Shown here piece after piece: positions 12,637 to 24,030 of a DNA stretch of 64,000 nt. Numbering within the stretch: position 1 is the first letter of the stretch; every line of letters begins with the position of its first letter. Source of the DNA: Kalmusia sp. IMI 367209 (taxonomy: Eukaryota > Ascomycota > Dothideomycetes > Pleosporales > Didymosphaeriaceae); assembly GCA_027946365.1 (NCBI GenBank), contig JAPEUQ010000011.1, positions 1,364,001 through 1,428,000 of the forward strand, read 5' to 3'. Under the pieces are notes generated by a model. It did no database searches. It was not told the DNA's origin and was given only the letters and a program-made list of their open reading frames with translations. Position numbers and translations under genes: made by a program.

Positions 12637-13173
12637 TCAGAACCATCCAGACCGACCCGAACGGCGCTGTTGGAGGTTGGGCTCCTGCTGTCGCTCCCGC
12701 CTGCTCTGCCTCCGGCGCTCGTTCTCGTTGAGCGGCAGCGGTGGCTGCTCGCCAGGGCGGATGAGGTTCGGGTTTGCATTGAAGTGGGCGCGATCGTCAG
12801 GCTGCGCACGCTGAGCACGGTTAGAGCCGTGGTGGTGTCCGTCGTTGTATGCTCGGTCGCGTGCACCGTGTTGAGCTGTTGTGGTGCCACTGCTTGATGC
12901 GTTAGCCCTGCTCGGCGCCACCTCCCTTTCGAACAGCTTCTTCCTGCAGACAGGGCAACGGTTGTGGTTGTCCTGCTCCGTGGAATTGATCCAGTTCACG
13001 ATGCAGCGCTTGCCGAAGATGTGGCGGCAAGCGTCGAGTCGCACAGGGGCGTGGAGATCGAAGACAGTCGACGTCCCTGGGAAGTCGTGCTCACAGAGAC
13101 CGCATGAGCGTGGGTAGTGGCGTAGGGTATGCATGTGGTCGCGAAGGAACATAACCTTGCTAGGAAGAGGCAT
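12637..13173 (-). CDS. Small RING-finger protein (probable E3 ubiquitin ligase)
   Basis: A single-exon protein of 178 residues. The N-terminal half holds a RING-type zinc domain: C24-x2-C27, then C49-x-H51, C57, and C73-P-V-C76. In the stretch CRHIFGKRC the position usually filled by the fifth or sixth metal ligand is glycine (position 54), a variant that recurs in fungal RING proteins with a CGHVFG-type motif. The C-terminal half is hydrophilic and rich in Arg, Gln, Asn and Ser, with no fold visible. RING proteins normally bring an E2 enzyme to a substrate; the partner cannot be told. Start at the ATG at 13173 lies a short distance before the domain. A TATATAAA element lies about 220 bases upstream. 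Confidence 0.82.
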   Translation of the reverse strand: MPLPSKVMFLRDHMHTLRHYPRSCGLCEHDFPGTSTVFDLHAPVRLDACRHIFGKRCIVNWINSTEQDNHNRCPVCRKKLFEREVAPSRANASSSGTTTAQHGARDRAYNDGHHHGSNRAQRAQPDDRAHFNANPNLIRPGEQPPLPLNENERRRQSRRERQQEPNLQQRRSGRSGWF

Positions 13174-13917
13174 GACGGCTGTTGTTGATCGAATATCGGA
13201 GGCGGGGGTAGTTGAGGATAGGTGGCGTTGCTAAGTTCTTGTTAGCAGGTGGACAGATCGTTTTGGTAGCTGATGAGCAGTTGAAAGAGCAGAGGTGGGT
13301 AGCTATAAAGTTCTGATGAGGTATAAGTAGTAAGGGTGGAGTGGTGTAGAGTTGATGGAGAAGAAGAAGTCAGTGAGGTGGTGTAGATGACCCTTTATAT
13401 ACCCTTGAGGGAGGCTTCCCTCTGGTGCCTATCCTATTGTGCTATTCATCTATTGTACTTCTTGATAGAAGACCAGAAACCTCACTCAAAAAATACCTGA
13501 CCCTTACTACAATACACACCTCAAGTCAGCACCCCTGTAGCCTATCTACATGCCTTAGGCAGCCAACATTCGGGTAAGATAAACACATTGAAGAGAGACC
13601 GAGACAGCATAAGACACGTCAAGTGAGCGGGTAGAAAGGCCCGACCGATATCAGGACAAGCTTTATACAAGAGGAAATATCTATCGATTACAAAAGAACT
13701 CCAAGAACCATCCCTTGAGCCTTGAAGGCGGGTATCACGAATGACTAGAACTATTGAACCCTAAAGTATTACAACCCGTACAATAACGAGAAAAGAAACA
13801 AGTCTATCCAACCAGGCTACAAGGTAACGATACCCGCGGCGTCTGGTGGCCATAGAAAAGAAAGCACTGCATCAAGGTGACGAGATGGTCGAACGCCACG
13901 ACAATAAGAAACAAACA
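13174..13917. other. Intergenic interval between RING gene and HOS3
   Basis: Upstream region of the RING gene and 3' region of HOS3, both on the minus strand. Pyrimidine-rich on the minus strand near the RING gene. No gene seen. Confidence 0.5.
13394..13401 (-). promoter_or_regulatory. TATA box of the RING gene
   Basis: TATATAAA on the minus strand, about 220 bases upstream of the start codon at 13173, with a purine/pyrimidine-biased stretch between. Confidence 0.5.
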
Positions 13918-16900
13918 TCAATGCGCCGGCGTATCAGGCATCTCCCAAAGATGTTGCGGCTCGTTTTTGGGGGCTTTTGGTACATACACAGCACCATTCG
14001 TGATCGGGTTCGGGTTCGAGTTCGAGTTCGAATTCGATGCGAACGGGATGACACCGCTCGCTGTAAACACCGGAAGATTCTCCCGTGTGGCTGCTGGAGA
14101 CATTGGTCGAACTGAGTTCGTTGTTGTAGGTACCGGTATTGGTGCCTGTGCATGTGCAGGAGCGGAGGCATCAAGGTTCGGAGGAAGCCAATGCAGCGGT
14201 GCCTGACGGTGAATATCTGAAAGTGGCTGCACCGTGCCAAATGTCTGCGTGTTGTAATTGACAAATTGCGAAATGTTCGACGGTGGGGGTGGAGGAGGTG
14301 TGTCCGGGCGAGGTGGAGAGGTCGTCAACGGAAGCGGATCCTTCTGTACTTGGACACAGGATGGCACCGGCAACTGTTCAGGTGTTATAGTCATCTCCAT
14401 AAGCTCGGTCGGGGGCTCCAGAATGCCGATGGACTGGCGAGGAGATGCCATAGATTCGTGCTTTTGTGATTCGGCGCCAGTAGGCTGCTCGATGACTGTA
14501 GGCGTCTGTCCTTCTGCTATCCTGGGCTGGGGCTGCTCCAGAGGTGCGTCTGCTGCAACCTCCAGCTTCGGTGGCTCCGGTGCGACAGGCGCACGAACGT
14601 CGGATTGAATGGGAGAAGAAGGCTTTGAAGGTTTCGCTGGTCGACCCGGCTTCTTCGCAGCTGGCTTAGTTATCTTAGGCGCAGCTAGCTTCCGTGTTGT
14701 CTTCGGTTTCTTTTCTGTCTCCTTCAATTTTACCTGCACGTCATGTTCCTCTTTCGACGGCATATTGATCTTAACACGTTGTACTCGGGAGGTAAGCTGA
14801 TCAATGTCGTTCTCTTTCTCCTTCTCACTCGAGGCAGTGGTTTTGCCCATGTAATTGGACGGTACCCGGGGAACAGGAGGCACCGGCCGATTTTTAGGAA
14901 TGCGGGATGCTGTTGCTGTGCTTGGAGCTCTAGCCTTCTTCACGGGTAGCCCTGCCGTGGTCAGGGCAGGTGTAGCGCTTCGTCGATTTGGCAATACGCT
15001 TGAAGCACGGCTGACACTACGGCTCTCGGTGACTGAGCCCACGCTCGATGCGATGCTCATACGGCGAGAAACGGTGCGCTTAGGTTCAGGCTCGACACTG
15101 GCGAGAGGAAGGTCTGCAATTGTCTGCCTGCGGCTCGCTTTCGACGCGGAGCGTATAGACTCATCGTCCGAAGCATTGTCGACATACGAAGTAACGGGCT
15201 TCCTTCCGCGAAGCTGACGGCCCGAAGGATCCACGTGGACAGCGGACAAAGCCGGCACAGGCTTCTCCTTTTTCATCTTTGGTTCGGCTAGCTCATCCGG
15301 CCTGTAGCTCCTTGTTTGTCTGTCCGAAGGTATGAGGAGCTTGCTCAGGGTATGAGATGCAGTAGCCCAGTCAACTTCGGGTGGCGGAGGTGTAGGCGCT
15401 CTCGAAGGGCTGGCAGAGTACCTGCCTGATAGGCTGCGCTGGAGCTTTGATGGATCAACGACCTTGGCGCTGAACGATTGAGTGGGAGACGAAAAGTGTG
15501 CAGCGGGACCTGACCGCACCTTTTTCGGTATGACTGTCGGTGGCGGTGTGACGAGATTCTCTAGTTCAGCAAGACACGACTCGTGCCACCACAAAGGATC
15601 GTACGTGATAGGGGTCAGCCCAGGCTCTCCATAAGACATCAGCGCGTCATCATCGTGCATGATTAGTCCGTTCATTCGCTGTTGCATGCTGAGGGCGAGG
15701 CTAGAGATGGGAGCCTCTGCGAACACCTGTCCATCGCAGAGCCCACTGAGGTGGCTGAGAACACCACTCGAGAGTGCTCTGTCACTGTATCCTCCCTCAA
15801 GCACCGAGATTATACGGCCGTCTACAGCAGTGTCTGCTTCTTCAGCGAGGCGAACTACATCTCGGGTGAAGCGAGCATAGAATTCGGTCGGCACGTTGAC
15901 AGTATGCCGCTGCATGCCCGCAGTCTCCCACTCGCTAGCATCGAACCCGGCAGAAAGGAAAATGGCGGCCTTTGGGGTGGGATGATTCGGAGACTTGCGT
16001 AGTCGGTTGGTGTGATGTTTGAGATATTTTCGCGCCTTGTCCAGCAGCACCATGTACTTGTCTTCGTATAGGCGCCAGAATTCCTCTTTCGTGGACCAGG
16101 TCTCGAGGTGAATGTTCCAAATGGACTGGCCGTGTGCGTTGTCTATGCAGAGACTGGCTGCTTGAACTTTATCGTCATCTCCATCTTCGCAAGGGAACGA
16201 GTTGATATCATGTAGACTAAAGTAGCCAATTGACGTCTTCTTCCAGTTGGGCGTGTTCTTGTGCATGCCCTGCACCTTCTTGTTCCGATCCCAAGTTATG
16301 TCTTGCGAACCGTCTCCGTGATGTAGGTCAAAGTCGATAATGGCCGCGTGTGTAAGTCCGTAGTTCATCATGGCGTGCTCGATTCCAACGTGAACATTAT
16401 TCAGCCAACAAAAGCCCGAGGGCCACTCGGCGGAACAATGGTGACCCGGTGGACGAATGCAGACGAAGGCGCGAGAGATGGCGTTATCCAGGCTTGGTGC
16501 TTGGAACACAGCATCCACAGCATCCAGCACGCCCCCTAGCGCTCCCTGTAGCGCATTCAGTGATTCCGACGAGAGATAGAGGTCCATTGGATGGAAAGCC
16601 TGCTTCGACGGTTGTCCTGGTACTGCCGGCGGGTCTCGCGCAAGCTCTTTCCCTGTCGAGGCAAGCTTTTGGCCGGCATTTTCGCACAGCATGTTCAATT
16701 CCTCCATCCACTTGGTTCCATGCACATTCGTCACTACCTGCGAGTCCAAGCCGACCATCCGTGCCGTCTTGCGAATTTTAAATGGTATGCGCTCCGGTGC
16801 ATTCTGATTCGGCCGGAGAGGGTTGCCACCTTCGCTGTGTCGCTCTCCTAGCCGCACATAGGCTGTCGAGATGCCCCGCACGCTGGCCAGCATGCGCTCA

Positions 16901-17451
16901 GGTCGTTCCATGATTGTGCTCAAGGTTGCTTTGGTGGTCTTGGGTCGCGCGTATCGGTGGCCATAGCATTGGTCGTGAATGATTACGATGGTGCCTGCGT
17001 TGGCAGCGTCCCTCGCGGCTTCGTGCAGCGCGAGCTCTTTCTTGAAGCATTCTTCAGCGATGTCACAAGCGCGGGGCGGAGGCTTCCTCTCCTCCTCTGG
17101 CTGCTGGGCAAGCGGGGACGAGGGCACGTTCATGTTCGGGGCGAAGGACGGGCGGCGGGAGACTGGGTGGGTGGTGCCAGAGGCACCGTTGCGCAGCGAG
17201 GTGGCGGACGACTTCCTGCCCAGGGCGGGCGACTCAGAGCGGCGGCCCAGGACGCTTGACGGTCGGCGAGCGTCAGCTGGTATTCGCGGTGAAGATATGG
17301 CGGGACTCTGCGGCAAAGGCGTGTTGACGGCAGTCGAGTGCAGCGACAAGCGCTTGAGCGAGTGCGAGAGGAGCGCGTCGTTGTTTGTTGATTCGCGCGC
17401 GGCCTGGTAACGGGGCGAGCTGGCGGGGCTCGCGGCACGGTAGCTGTCCAT
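13918..17451 (-). CDS. HOS3: Histone deacetylase HOS3
   Basis: A single-exon, 1177-residue zinc-dependent histone deacetylase of the fungal HOS3 type. The serine-rich N-terminus (1-125) is followed by the deacetylase domain (about 150-565). Catalytic residues are visible: RPPGHHCSAEWPSGFCWLNN (H337, H338), IIDFDLHHGDG (zinc ligands D375, H377), and AGFDASE (D504), then LEGGYS. HOS3 removes acetyl groups from histones and in yeast also acts at the bud neck. The long C-terminal region (570-1177) is low-complexity, with Ser/Pro/Lys-rich blocks, KPAAKKPGRPAKPSKPS and an SNSNSNSNPNP run, and is probably disordered. Length is greater than yeast HOS3 but usual for filamentous fungi. The first ATG in frame was taken as start. 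Confidence 0.96.
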   Translation of the reverse strand: MDSYRAASPASSPRYQAARESTNNDALLSHSLKRLSLHSTAVNTPLPQSPAISSPRIPADARRPSSVLGRRSESPALGRKSSATSLRNGASGTTHPVSRRPSFAPNMNVPSSPLAQQPEEERKPPPRACDIAEECFKKELALHEAARDAANAGTIVIIHDQCYGHRYARPKTTKATLSTIMERPERMLASVRGISTAYVRLGERHSEGGNPLRPNQNAPERIPFKIRKTARMVGLDSQVVTNVHGTKWMEELNMLCENAGQKLASTGKELARDPPAVPGQPSKQAFHPMDLYLSSESLNALQGALGGVLDAVDAVFQAPSLDNAISRAFVCIRPPGHHCSAEWPSGFCWLNNVHVGIEHAMMNYGLTHAAIIDFDLHHGDGSQDITWDRNKKVQGMHKNTPNWKKTSIGYFSLHDINSFPCEDGDDDKVQAASLCIDNAHGQSIWNIHLETWSTKEEFWRLYEDKYMVLLDKARKYLKHHTNRLRKSPNHPTPKAAIFLSAGFDASEWETAGMQRHTVNVPTEFYARFTRDVVRLAEEADTAVDGRIISVLEGGYSDRALSSGVLSHLSGLCDGQVFAEAPISSLALSMQQRMNGLIMHDDDALMSYGEPGLTPITYDPLWWHESCLAELENLVTPPPTVIPKKVRSGPAAHFSSPTQSFSAKVVDPSKLQRSLSGRYSASPSRAPTPPPPEVDWATASHTLSKLLIPSDRQTRSYRPDELAEPKMKKEKPVPALSAVHVDPSGRQLRGRKPVTSYVDNASDDESIRSASKASRRQTIADLPLASVEPEPKRTVSRRMSIASSVGSVTESRSVSRASSVLPNRRSATPALTTAGLPVKKARAPSTATASRIPKNRPVPPVPRVPSNYMGKTTASSEKEKENDIDQLTSRVQRVKINMPSKEEHDVQVKLKETEKKPKTTRKLAAPKITKPAAKKPGRPAKPSKPSSPIQSDVRAPVAPEPPKLEVAADAPLEQPQPRIAEGQTPTVIEQPTGAESQKHESMASPRQSIGILEPPTELMEMTITPEQLPVPSCVQVQKDPLPLTTSPPRPDTPPPPPPSNISQFVNYNTQTFGTVQPLSDIHRQAPLHWLPPNLDASAPAHAQAPIPVPTTTNSVRPMSPAATRENLPVFTASGVIPFASNSNSNSNPNPITNGAVYVPKAPKNEPQHLWEMPDTPAH

Positions 17452-18001
17452 GGCGGGGCAGCTGCTTGCGCGCCTGGGCGACGCGACAATCCGTCTGCAC
17501 GAGGTTCAGATAATAGAAGAAAGACAAAAAAGACGTGGGTGGTGGTGGTGGTGGTGGTGTGAAAGAAGGTCAAGCGATGACGGCGCGGCGTGTTGCCTGC
17601 GCAACCGAAAACAGGCTGGCTGCCCCCCCCTTACCGAGCCGGCGCCAACCTTGGAACATCCTTTCCCAGCTACCAGCTGACATAGGGCTGACCCAGTGCA
17701 TAGACTGGCTACGCTTCCGCATGATGCGACAGCCAACCTGTCATGCTTCAAGCAGAATACTCACACATCGCATCACATTTCACAACAAACACAGAATCCG
17801 ATGACGGACCGGTACGATCCAGGGCAAATGTCAATCGACTCATAGAACTCGGTCAACTTTCCGAGAGAATGCATAGTAGCGGCATGAGATGAGCGCGGGG
17901 AAATGCTTTGACTTTCTGTTTATTTCTTTTGCTTGCTTCGTTGCATTGGTTCGGGACCCTTGCCCTATGAAAATTAAGAAATCAGATCTGCCTGCCGATC
18001 C
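17452..18001. other. Intergenic interval between HOS3 and cutinase
   Basis: Upstream region of HOS3 including the CAC microsatellite, and the 3' region of the cutinase gene. No gene seen. Confidence 0.5.
17537..17562. repeat. GTG/CAC trinucleotide microsatellite upstream of HOS3
   Basis: About nine copies of gtg on the plus strand (cac on the HOS3 strand), starting some 85 bases upstream of the HOS3 start codon, so probably in its 5' untranslated leader or core promoter. Confidence 0.75.
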
Positions 18002-18897
<896 letters not shown>

Positions 18898-19969
18898 CTT
18901 GAATTTCTTCAAAGATGGAAAGTTTGTTGTCTAGTAACCAAATGAATGGGAGACAACGAAGGACTGGCAGGCACAGTAACGACCTTTGCCGCTGAGGAGA
19001 TGAGCCGTAGAGAACAACAGAGAAGACATCGTGGAGTTATATATCCCTCGTCGTGTCCCAAATCGTCCACTCCTCCGCCCTTAGTCCCAGAAAAACTTGG
19101 TAAACTTGGTATACGAGCCCAACGCGTATGCGTCGTGTCCGCTGGTGTCCGCTGGCACTCGCTCGACCTTGCAAGTCTCGTTTGCGCACTGGGTTCTCCA
19201 GATTGCGGCTTCGCACATTTGTGCAAGTGCCGTTCCGTATCGGCCACTCACGCCCCTCATTCCCCGTATTATGTTCACGTGTTTGGGGAAAATCGCACAC
19301 GTGGACCGGGTAGCTGCAGAAGTCGATTCGGAGGCTGATCAGGAACCGGGTGCAACTCCGGGGGTGCTTCATGCGGTGTGTAGGTGCCGGGCGCGGGGTA
19401 AGTGTAGTCGCGATGCTAAAATCCTGTTTTAGGCAGGTCGATGTAGCCATCTCAGATCTTAAACTTGTACATCGCGGGATTTGCCTTGTAGAGTATCGTG
19501 CATTTCAATTAAGCAGATCGAGTATGCCAATATGTGGAAATAGAGGAAGCTCGAGTGACTTCAAAATGGAAGTAGGGAAGTAAAAGTCGATCCGCAGGTT
19601 TCGTGGTACTCCAGTGCTTGACAACGCGAGTAGCAACGAGCGTCCGGAGCACGCCATTGAACATCAAACACCTCGGATTTCGTGAAATCTTGTGTTGATG
19701 CTCCAATTCCTTACTCACGGGGACCGACAAATTCACTATACGACGTTACCAACACCGACTTCGCATTATACAACCCCTGCAGAGCCGCCCCTTCCGCCCA
19801 CATCAACCGAGGCACCTCAAAACGTGTAAAAGTCGCCATTGGTCATCACTCAGAACGCGCATGAAAATCAAATCAGTAGCGCAATTGAGGTATTCACTGT
19901 ACCTGCATTAGCAGATTCAAACATGCACTAATCATATCTCATTACCACCCTCCATCACGGAGGGTTCCG
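18898..19969. other. Intergenic interval between cutinase and trehalase
   Basis: Upstream region of the cutinase and 3' region of the trehalase. Short frames on both strands show no domain. Nothing else seen. Confidence 0.5.
19037..19043 (-). promoter_or_regulatory. TATA box of the cutinase gene
   Basis: TATATAA on the minus strand about 140 bases upstream of the cutinase start codon at 18897. Confidence 0.5.
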
Positions 19970-22081
19970 TTAAATGAACCTCTTCACCCATCTAGCGTCC
20001 CTTGCTTCGAGCTGTACTGCACTCCTCTTCCGCTTCGTCGAGATGTCCGCCGCTGTGATGTTGCCACAGTCGGGTGTCTGCAAGTGTTGCCCGAACTTGT
20101 CTACTGCCCATATCAACACACCGTTCGACCACCCGAAGCCCTCCACCACCGTGTACTCTCCTCCACCGCCCGCTGCGTTTGTAGACTCGTCCGAGTACTT
20201 CTCGAAGATGGTGCCGTTTCCTTCGGCGTTTACGAGCTGAGCGAACTCGGGCGTGGCACCACCTGTGACGCGCCATGTACAGAATGTGGAGTCGACATAT
20301 CGCTGCGCGAGGCGAAGCGCGAGGTTTTGCGTCCAGACGTAGTCTTGAGATGTCTGATCGCTCTCGGTAGCCGAGTCGAGCGGAGTATTGAGCAATCCTG
20401 ACATAAGAATATGCATTAGTGGCGGCCACACATTCGGCTCATCCCATTGTTGACCGGTCTGGACGTTCGTGGCAGCGATCGCTCCCGCTCGGTCATCGAG
20501 TAGCTCTTCGATGCGAGCATAGGCACGACGTAGAGCAGTGGGATCGCTCCTCAGGGCCTCGGGTGCAGCACCCGTCCAGTACGGGTAGAACTGCGCCAAG
20601 TGGAAGAAGACCTGCTGCCCGGCCGGTGCACCGGGCACATCGTCACGAACAGTTGTGTTGTCCGCAATGACGTAGACGTTCTTCGCACCAGCGGTGAGGT
20701 TATAATCAAAGTAACTGTAATGCTCCGTATCCCATAGCAACGCAGTCATCGCCTCGCTGCGTTCCGCAGCACGATTCGCCCACGCTGCCGCCGCCGAGTG
20801 ATTACCCTGGCGGCGATGGAAGTCTGCTATGGCAGCCTCGTTTGCATACAAGATCGAGTTGAGATCGACTGGGAGGATGTTGACAGTGTTCAGTGATCGC
20901 AGAGGGAAGAAGGTCTGCGTAACGCTATCAGCCGGATTGGCAATCCAGCGTGCAGAATAGTCCCATCCACTTTCAGCTCCAGACGCCAAGTTGGCATATA
21001 GCTGAGCTTTTTGTTCGTCGGTGAGTGCCCTCGTAGCATTGAAAATCTTGCCCTCTTCATTGTAATACGATGCGTTGTTGGCAGTTACGTAGTCTTCGTA
21101 GTAGGACTCGGGCCGCGGCTGGGTGTTCAATACTGCGTAGTGGTTCTGTCAATTGTTAGCAATGCACTTTCTACACTCACTCGATACCCACTCACAAGAC
21201 TGTAGTTTTTACCAGCACGTTCAAGAGTCACGGTACGATTGTTGATCCAGAACTTGTGCTCCTGCTCCAGCAATGGCAGCGCGCGCTCCAGGATAGTGTA
21301 GTTCTGAGTGTACTCGACGTAGATTCGCACCATCTGGGTTAACAGAGGCGGCTGCGACCGATTGAGGTAGTACAGTCGAGCGCCATTTGGGACAAAACCA
21401 ATGGTCTCGACCAAGTCGAGGAAGTTTTCGATGATGTTCTCAGCAATCTGTGTGAACGAGCCCTTGGTTCGCAAAAGACCCTCAATAATCCAGTAGGAGT
21501 CCCAATAGTACGGTTCCCGGAAGCGACCACCAGCGACAACAAAGGTTCGGTTGACAGGAATAAACGAATTGACGCATTCCGTGCAGTTACTCGGCCCCGC
21601 GTAGCGTCTTGTCAAATCAGGCCAGATGTCGATGACCTGGGACGTGAAGTTGGCAATGGTGGAGCTATTGACATTGTCCAGAAAGTCGGGTTGTGTGTCT
21701 AGCTCATCCGGCGGAACCGGCTCGAGCTCGCTACCCGCCTCTCCGAAATACGTCGTCAAGAAATCATTCAGATCGCTGTTGTTTCGAATGGGTTTCTTGA
21801 GTTGATTGAAAGCGTCAATGACTTCATTAAGAGGTCGAATGGTTGGTCTGTCGTCCTGTAAGCCGTTGTTGCAAATTTCAAACGCCAGTAATGACCTACA
21901 GATCCACAAAAGTCTTGGAGTCGGAAAACGGCCGCGCCAGCTCAATTTCGCGCAGGATATCTCCGTAGCAGTAGATTGGCGAGTCGCAGGGTGCAATCAC
22001 AGAGCCATTCTCATAAAGCGCATAAGCCAATGGCGCAAAGGCAAGCAAAGTCGCTGCAGTGGAAGCTCTTGAGGCCTTCAT
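19970..22081 (-). CDS. Secreted GH37 trehalase
   Basis: A 669-residue alpha,alpha-trehalase of glycoside hydrolase family 37, splitting trehalose into two glucose molecules outside the plasma membrane. Exons are 22081-21900, 21847-21196 and 21145-19970; introns are 52 and 50 bases, the second with a GCTAAC branch. A signal peptide (MKASRASTAATLLAFAPLAYA) is followed by SKTFVDLPTIRPLNEV, spanning the first splice. The first family signature is AGGRFREPYYWDSYW (about 166-180) and the second QWDEPNVWPP (about 511-520); the catalytic acid Asp is in SGWDYSARW. Many N-glycosylation sequons support secretion. It lacks the N-terminal phosphorylation and calcium-binding region of cytosolic neutral trehalase and resembles bacterial and animal-type GH37 enzymes more than GH65 acid trehalase. 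A TATAAAAG box lies 73 bases upstream. Confidence 0.94.
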
Positions 22082-24030
22082 GACGACGCTGATGGATCAC
22101 GAAGATGACTGAAAAGCACTGTGCAAGGGCCAACGCGTCGCGGCCCCATTGTGCTTTTATACGATGCCCACGGTCGGTCATCATGGTGCATCAGCGCACA
22201 AAGAAACCGGATCATGCAGCGGGATAGGCGGCATCACCGCGCGGAGCCAACGTAGGTGGCTGGGGAACGAGGAATTGGCGCACGAGGAGCACGAACCGCC
22301 GACTTGGCGCATGCTGGGTGAAGGGCACTCGTCACTAAAATACGAAAGGCGCCATCGCGACGCGTCGTGTGGCCTGCTTGTCCGACGCAGAGCGGTGGCG
22401 TCACTGGCTCTTGGTGTGGAGGTTGGTGTTGGGGATGCTGCCGAAGGATGCGAGCTTTCCCCGCATTGTGGAGCTTCCTCTCGCGGCTAGGCCAACGTCA
22501 TTGTGAATGGTCAGTGTTTGCTGCCGGACCTGACGCCCTGCATTCCGCATCAGCCCCGGCTTCACCAGAAGGTCCCATGTCTACATAATTTCATACATCA
22601 CATGGTTGGTCTGTTAGCATTCGCTTTGAACATATTGACGAATGAAGCCAGTCAGAAGCAGAACTCCCTAACTGGAGACAAGGCCAATAGCTTCAAGCAA
22701 CATAGTTTTCGTATAACGGGCCAACTCACGCCAGAGTCGGTTACGGGAGGATGCATAATGCAGGTTCGACACTAGGAAGGTTTAGATTTCATGACTTGAG
22801 TACATCCACATATATGTGCGTAAAATAGCAAAGTAACTCGCCTAGAGCTTGCAGACAAGTCATCGCGCTCTTTTGATTGTCTCTCATTCGGCTCAGCGGT
22901 CGAACACCTTCAAATCCCAAAGTTTGACTGAACTTTGAATTAAAGGTAGTTTTGATTCTTTTCGCTTGTGAAATTGAAGGCATGGGTCAAACACAAAAGA
23001 TCGCACTGAACCACTACATCACTATGCGAGCAGGGCATGGCCGATGCAGATGCAACAGGTACCAGAATAAATTTTATGCTACTATAAGAGATCATCGAGG
23101 AGGAGTGAGTCTCTTTACATCAAGCATCGAATCCAGAAAACGACTATACATTACGATATGCCGTCATGCATGGACGTCTTTCGAGAAGTCTGCACCGTTC
23201 CAAAGACTTCCCCAAGCATGCAGCACCTTGGCCTTCCAATCTATCTACCTAGTCTGAGCGAAATCTCGTCAGAAATCTCAATCCCTTTATCCTTCACCAC
23301 ATTACACTCGGCATGCTTCACGATTCGGATGACGGCATCTCTGACACATCTCCATCCCTCCACAGGCCATCGTATGTACGCATGGTCATGTCTACTCCAG
23401 AACATCCAGAATCGATACAACTCGCCACGGGTTATGGCCCCAGTATATTCTCAGGGCAAAAGTACACAGATATGTATCGTTGAAATGAACAAATAGATGG
23501 AAAGACTCAACGCAGTTCACACCGCACTCGGCATCGATAGGTGCCCAAATTTTAGAGTAGGTGCGCGTATCAGTTCCCTCCTCTCTTTCATGAAGCACTT
23601 ATTGACCCCCCACTTGGGCCATATTCATCGGCTAGCTTGCCCTACTTGTACCACTGCTTTGGCATGACATAAACGGCTAGATCTACAGACATTCCACTAG
23701 AACCAAAATTGATCAGCCATTATCGAAGACCGAGTTCTGGCAAGGCAAGATAGGAAAGAGTCCCCAACGGCTTTCATCAAGGAAACACCCGCCTAAATAT
23801 CGTATCTATTCCTACCCTTCGATAAATGTCCACCCAGTTGAGGTATTATTATCTTCGTGATACGAGAATCTGGGCCTTCGTGATGAGGAGATGTTTTTCA
23901 ACTAGGGTATCATCCTGGGGAAGCACCTAAAGATGTGATAGCGTGCTAGTTCTGCTACAAAAGAGACTCATATAATATTCACTGTAAGGTCCGTATTGGA
24001 ACGATCTCTTTCAACCTACATGTTGCTCCG
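22082..24030. other. Intergenic interval
   Basis: About 1.9 kb with only short unsupported frames. Its left end is the trehalase promoter; its right end is the 3' side of the F-box gene. No gene seen. Confidence 0.5.
22154..22161 (-). promoter_or_regulatory. TATA box of the trehalase gene
   Basis: TATAAAAG on the minus strand, 73 bases upstream of the trehalase start codon at 22081, a normal spacing for a fungal core promoter. Confidence 0.6.
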
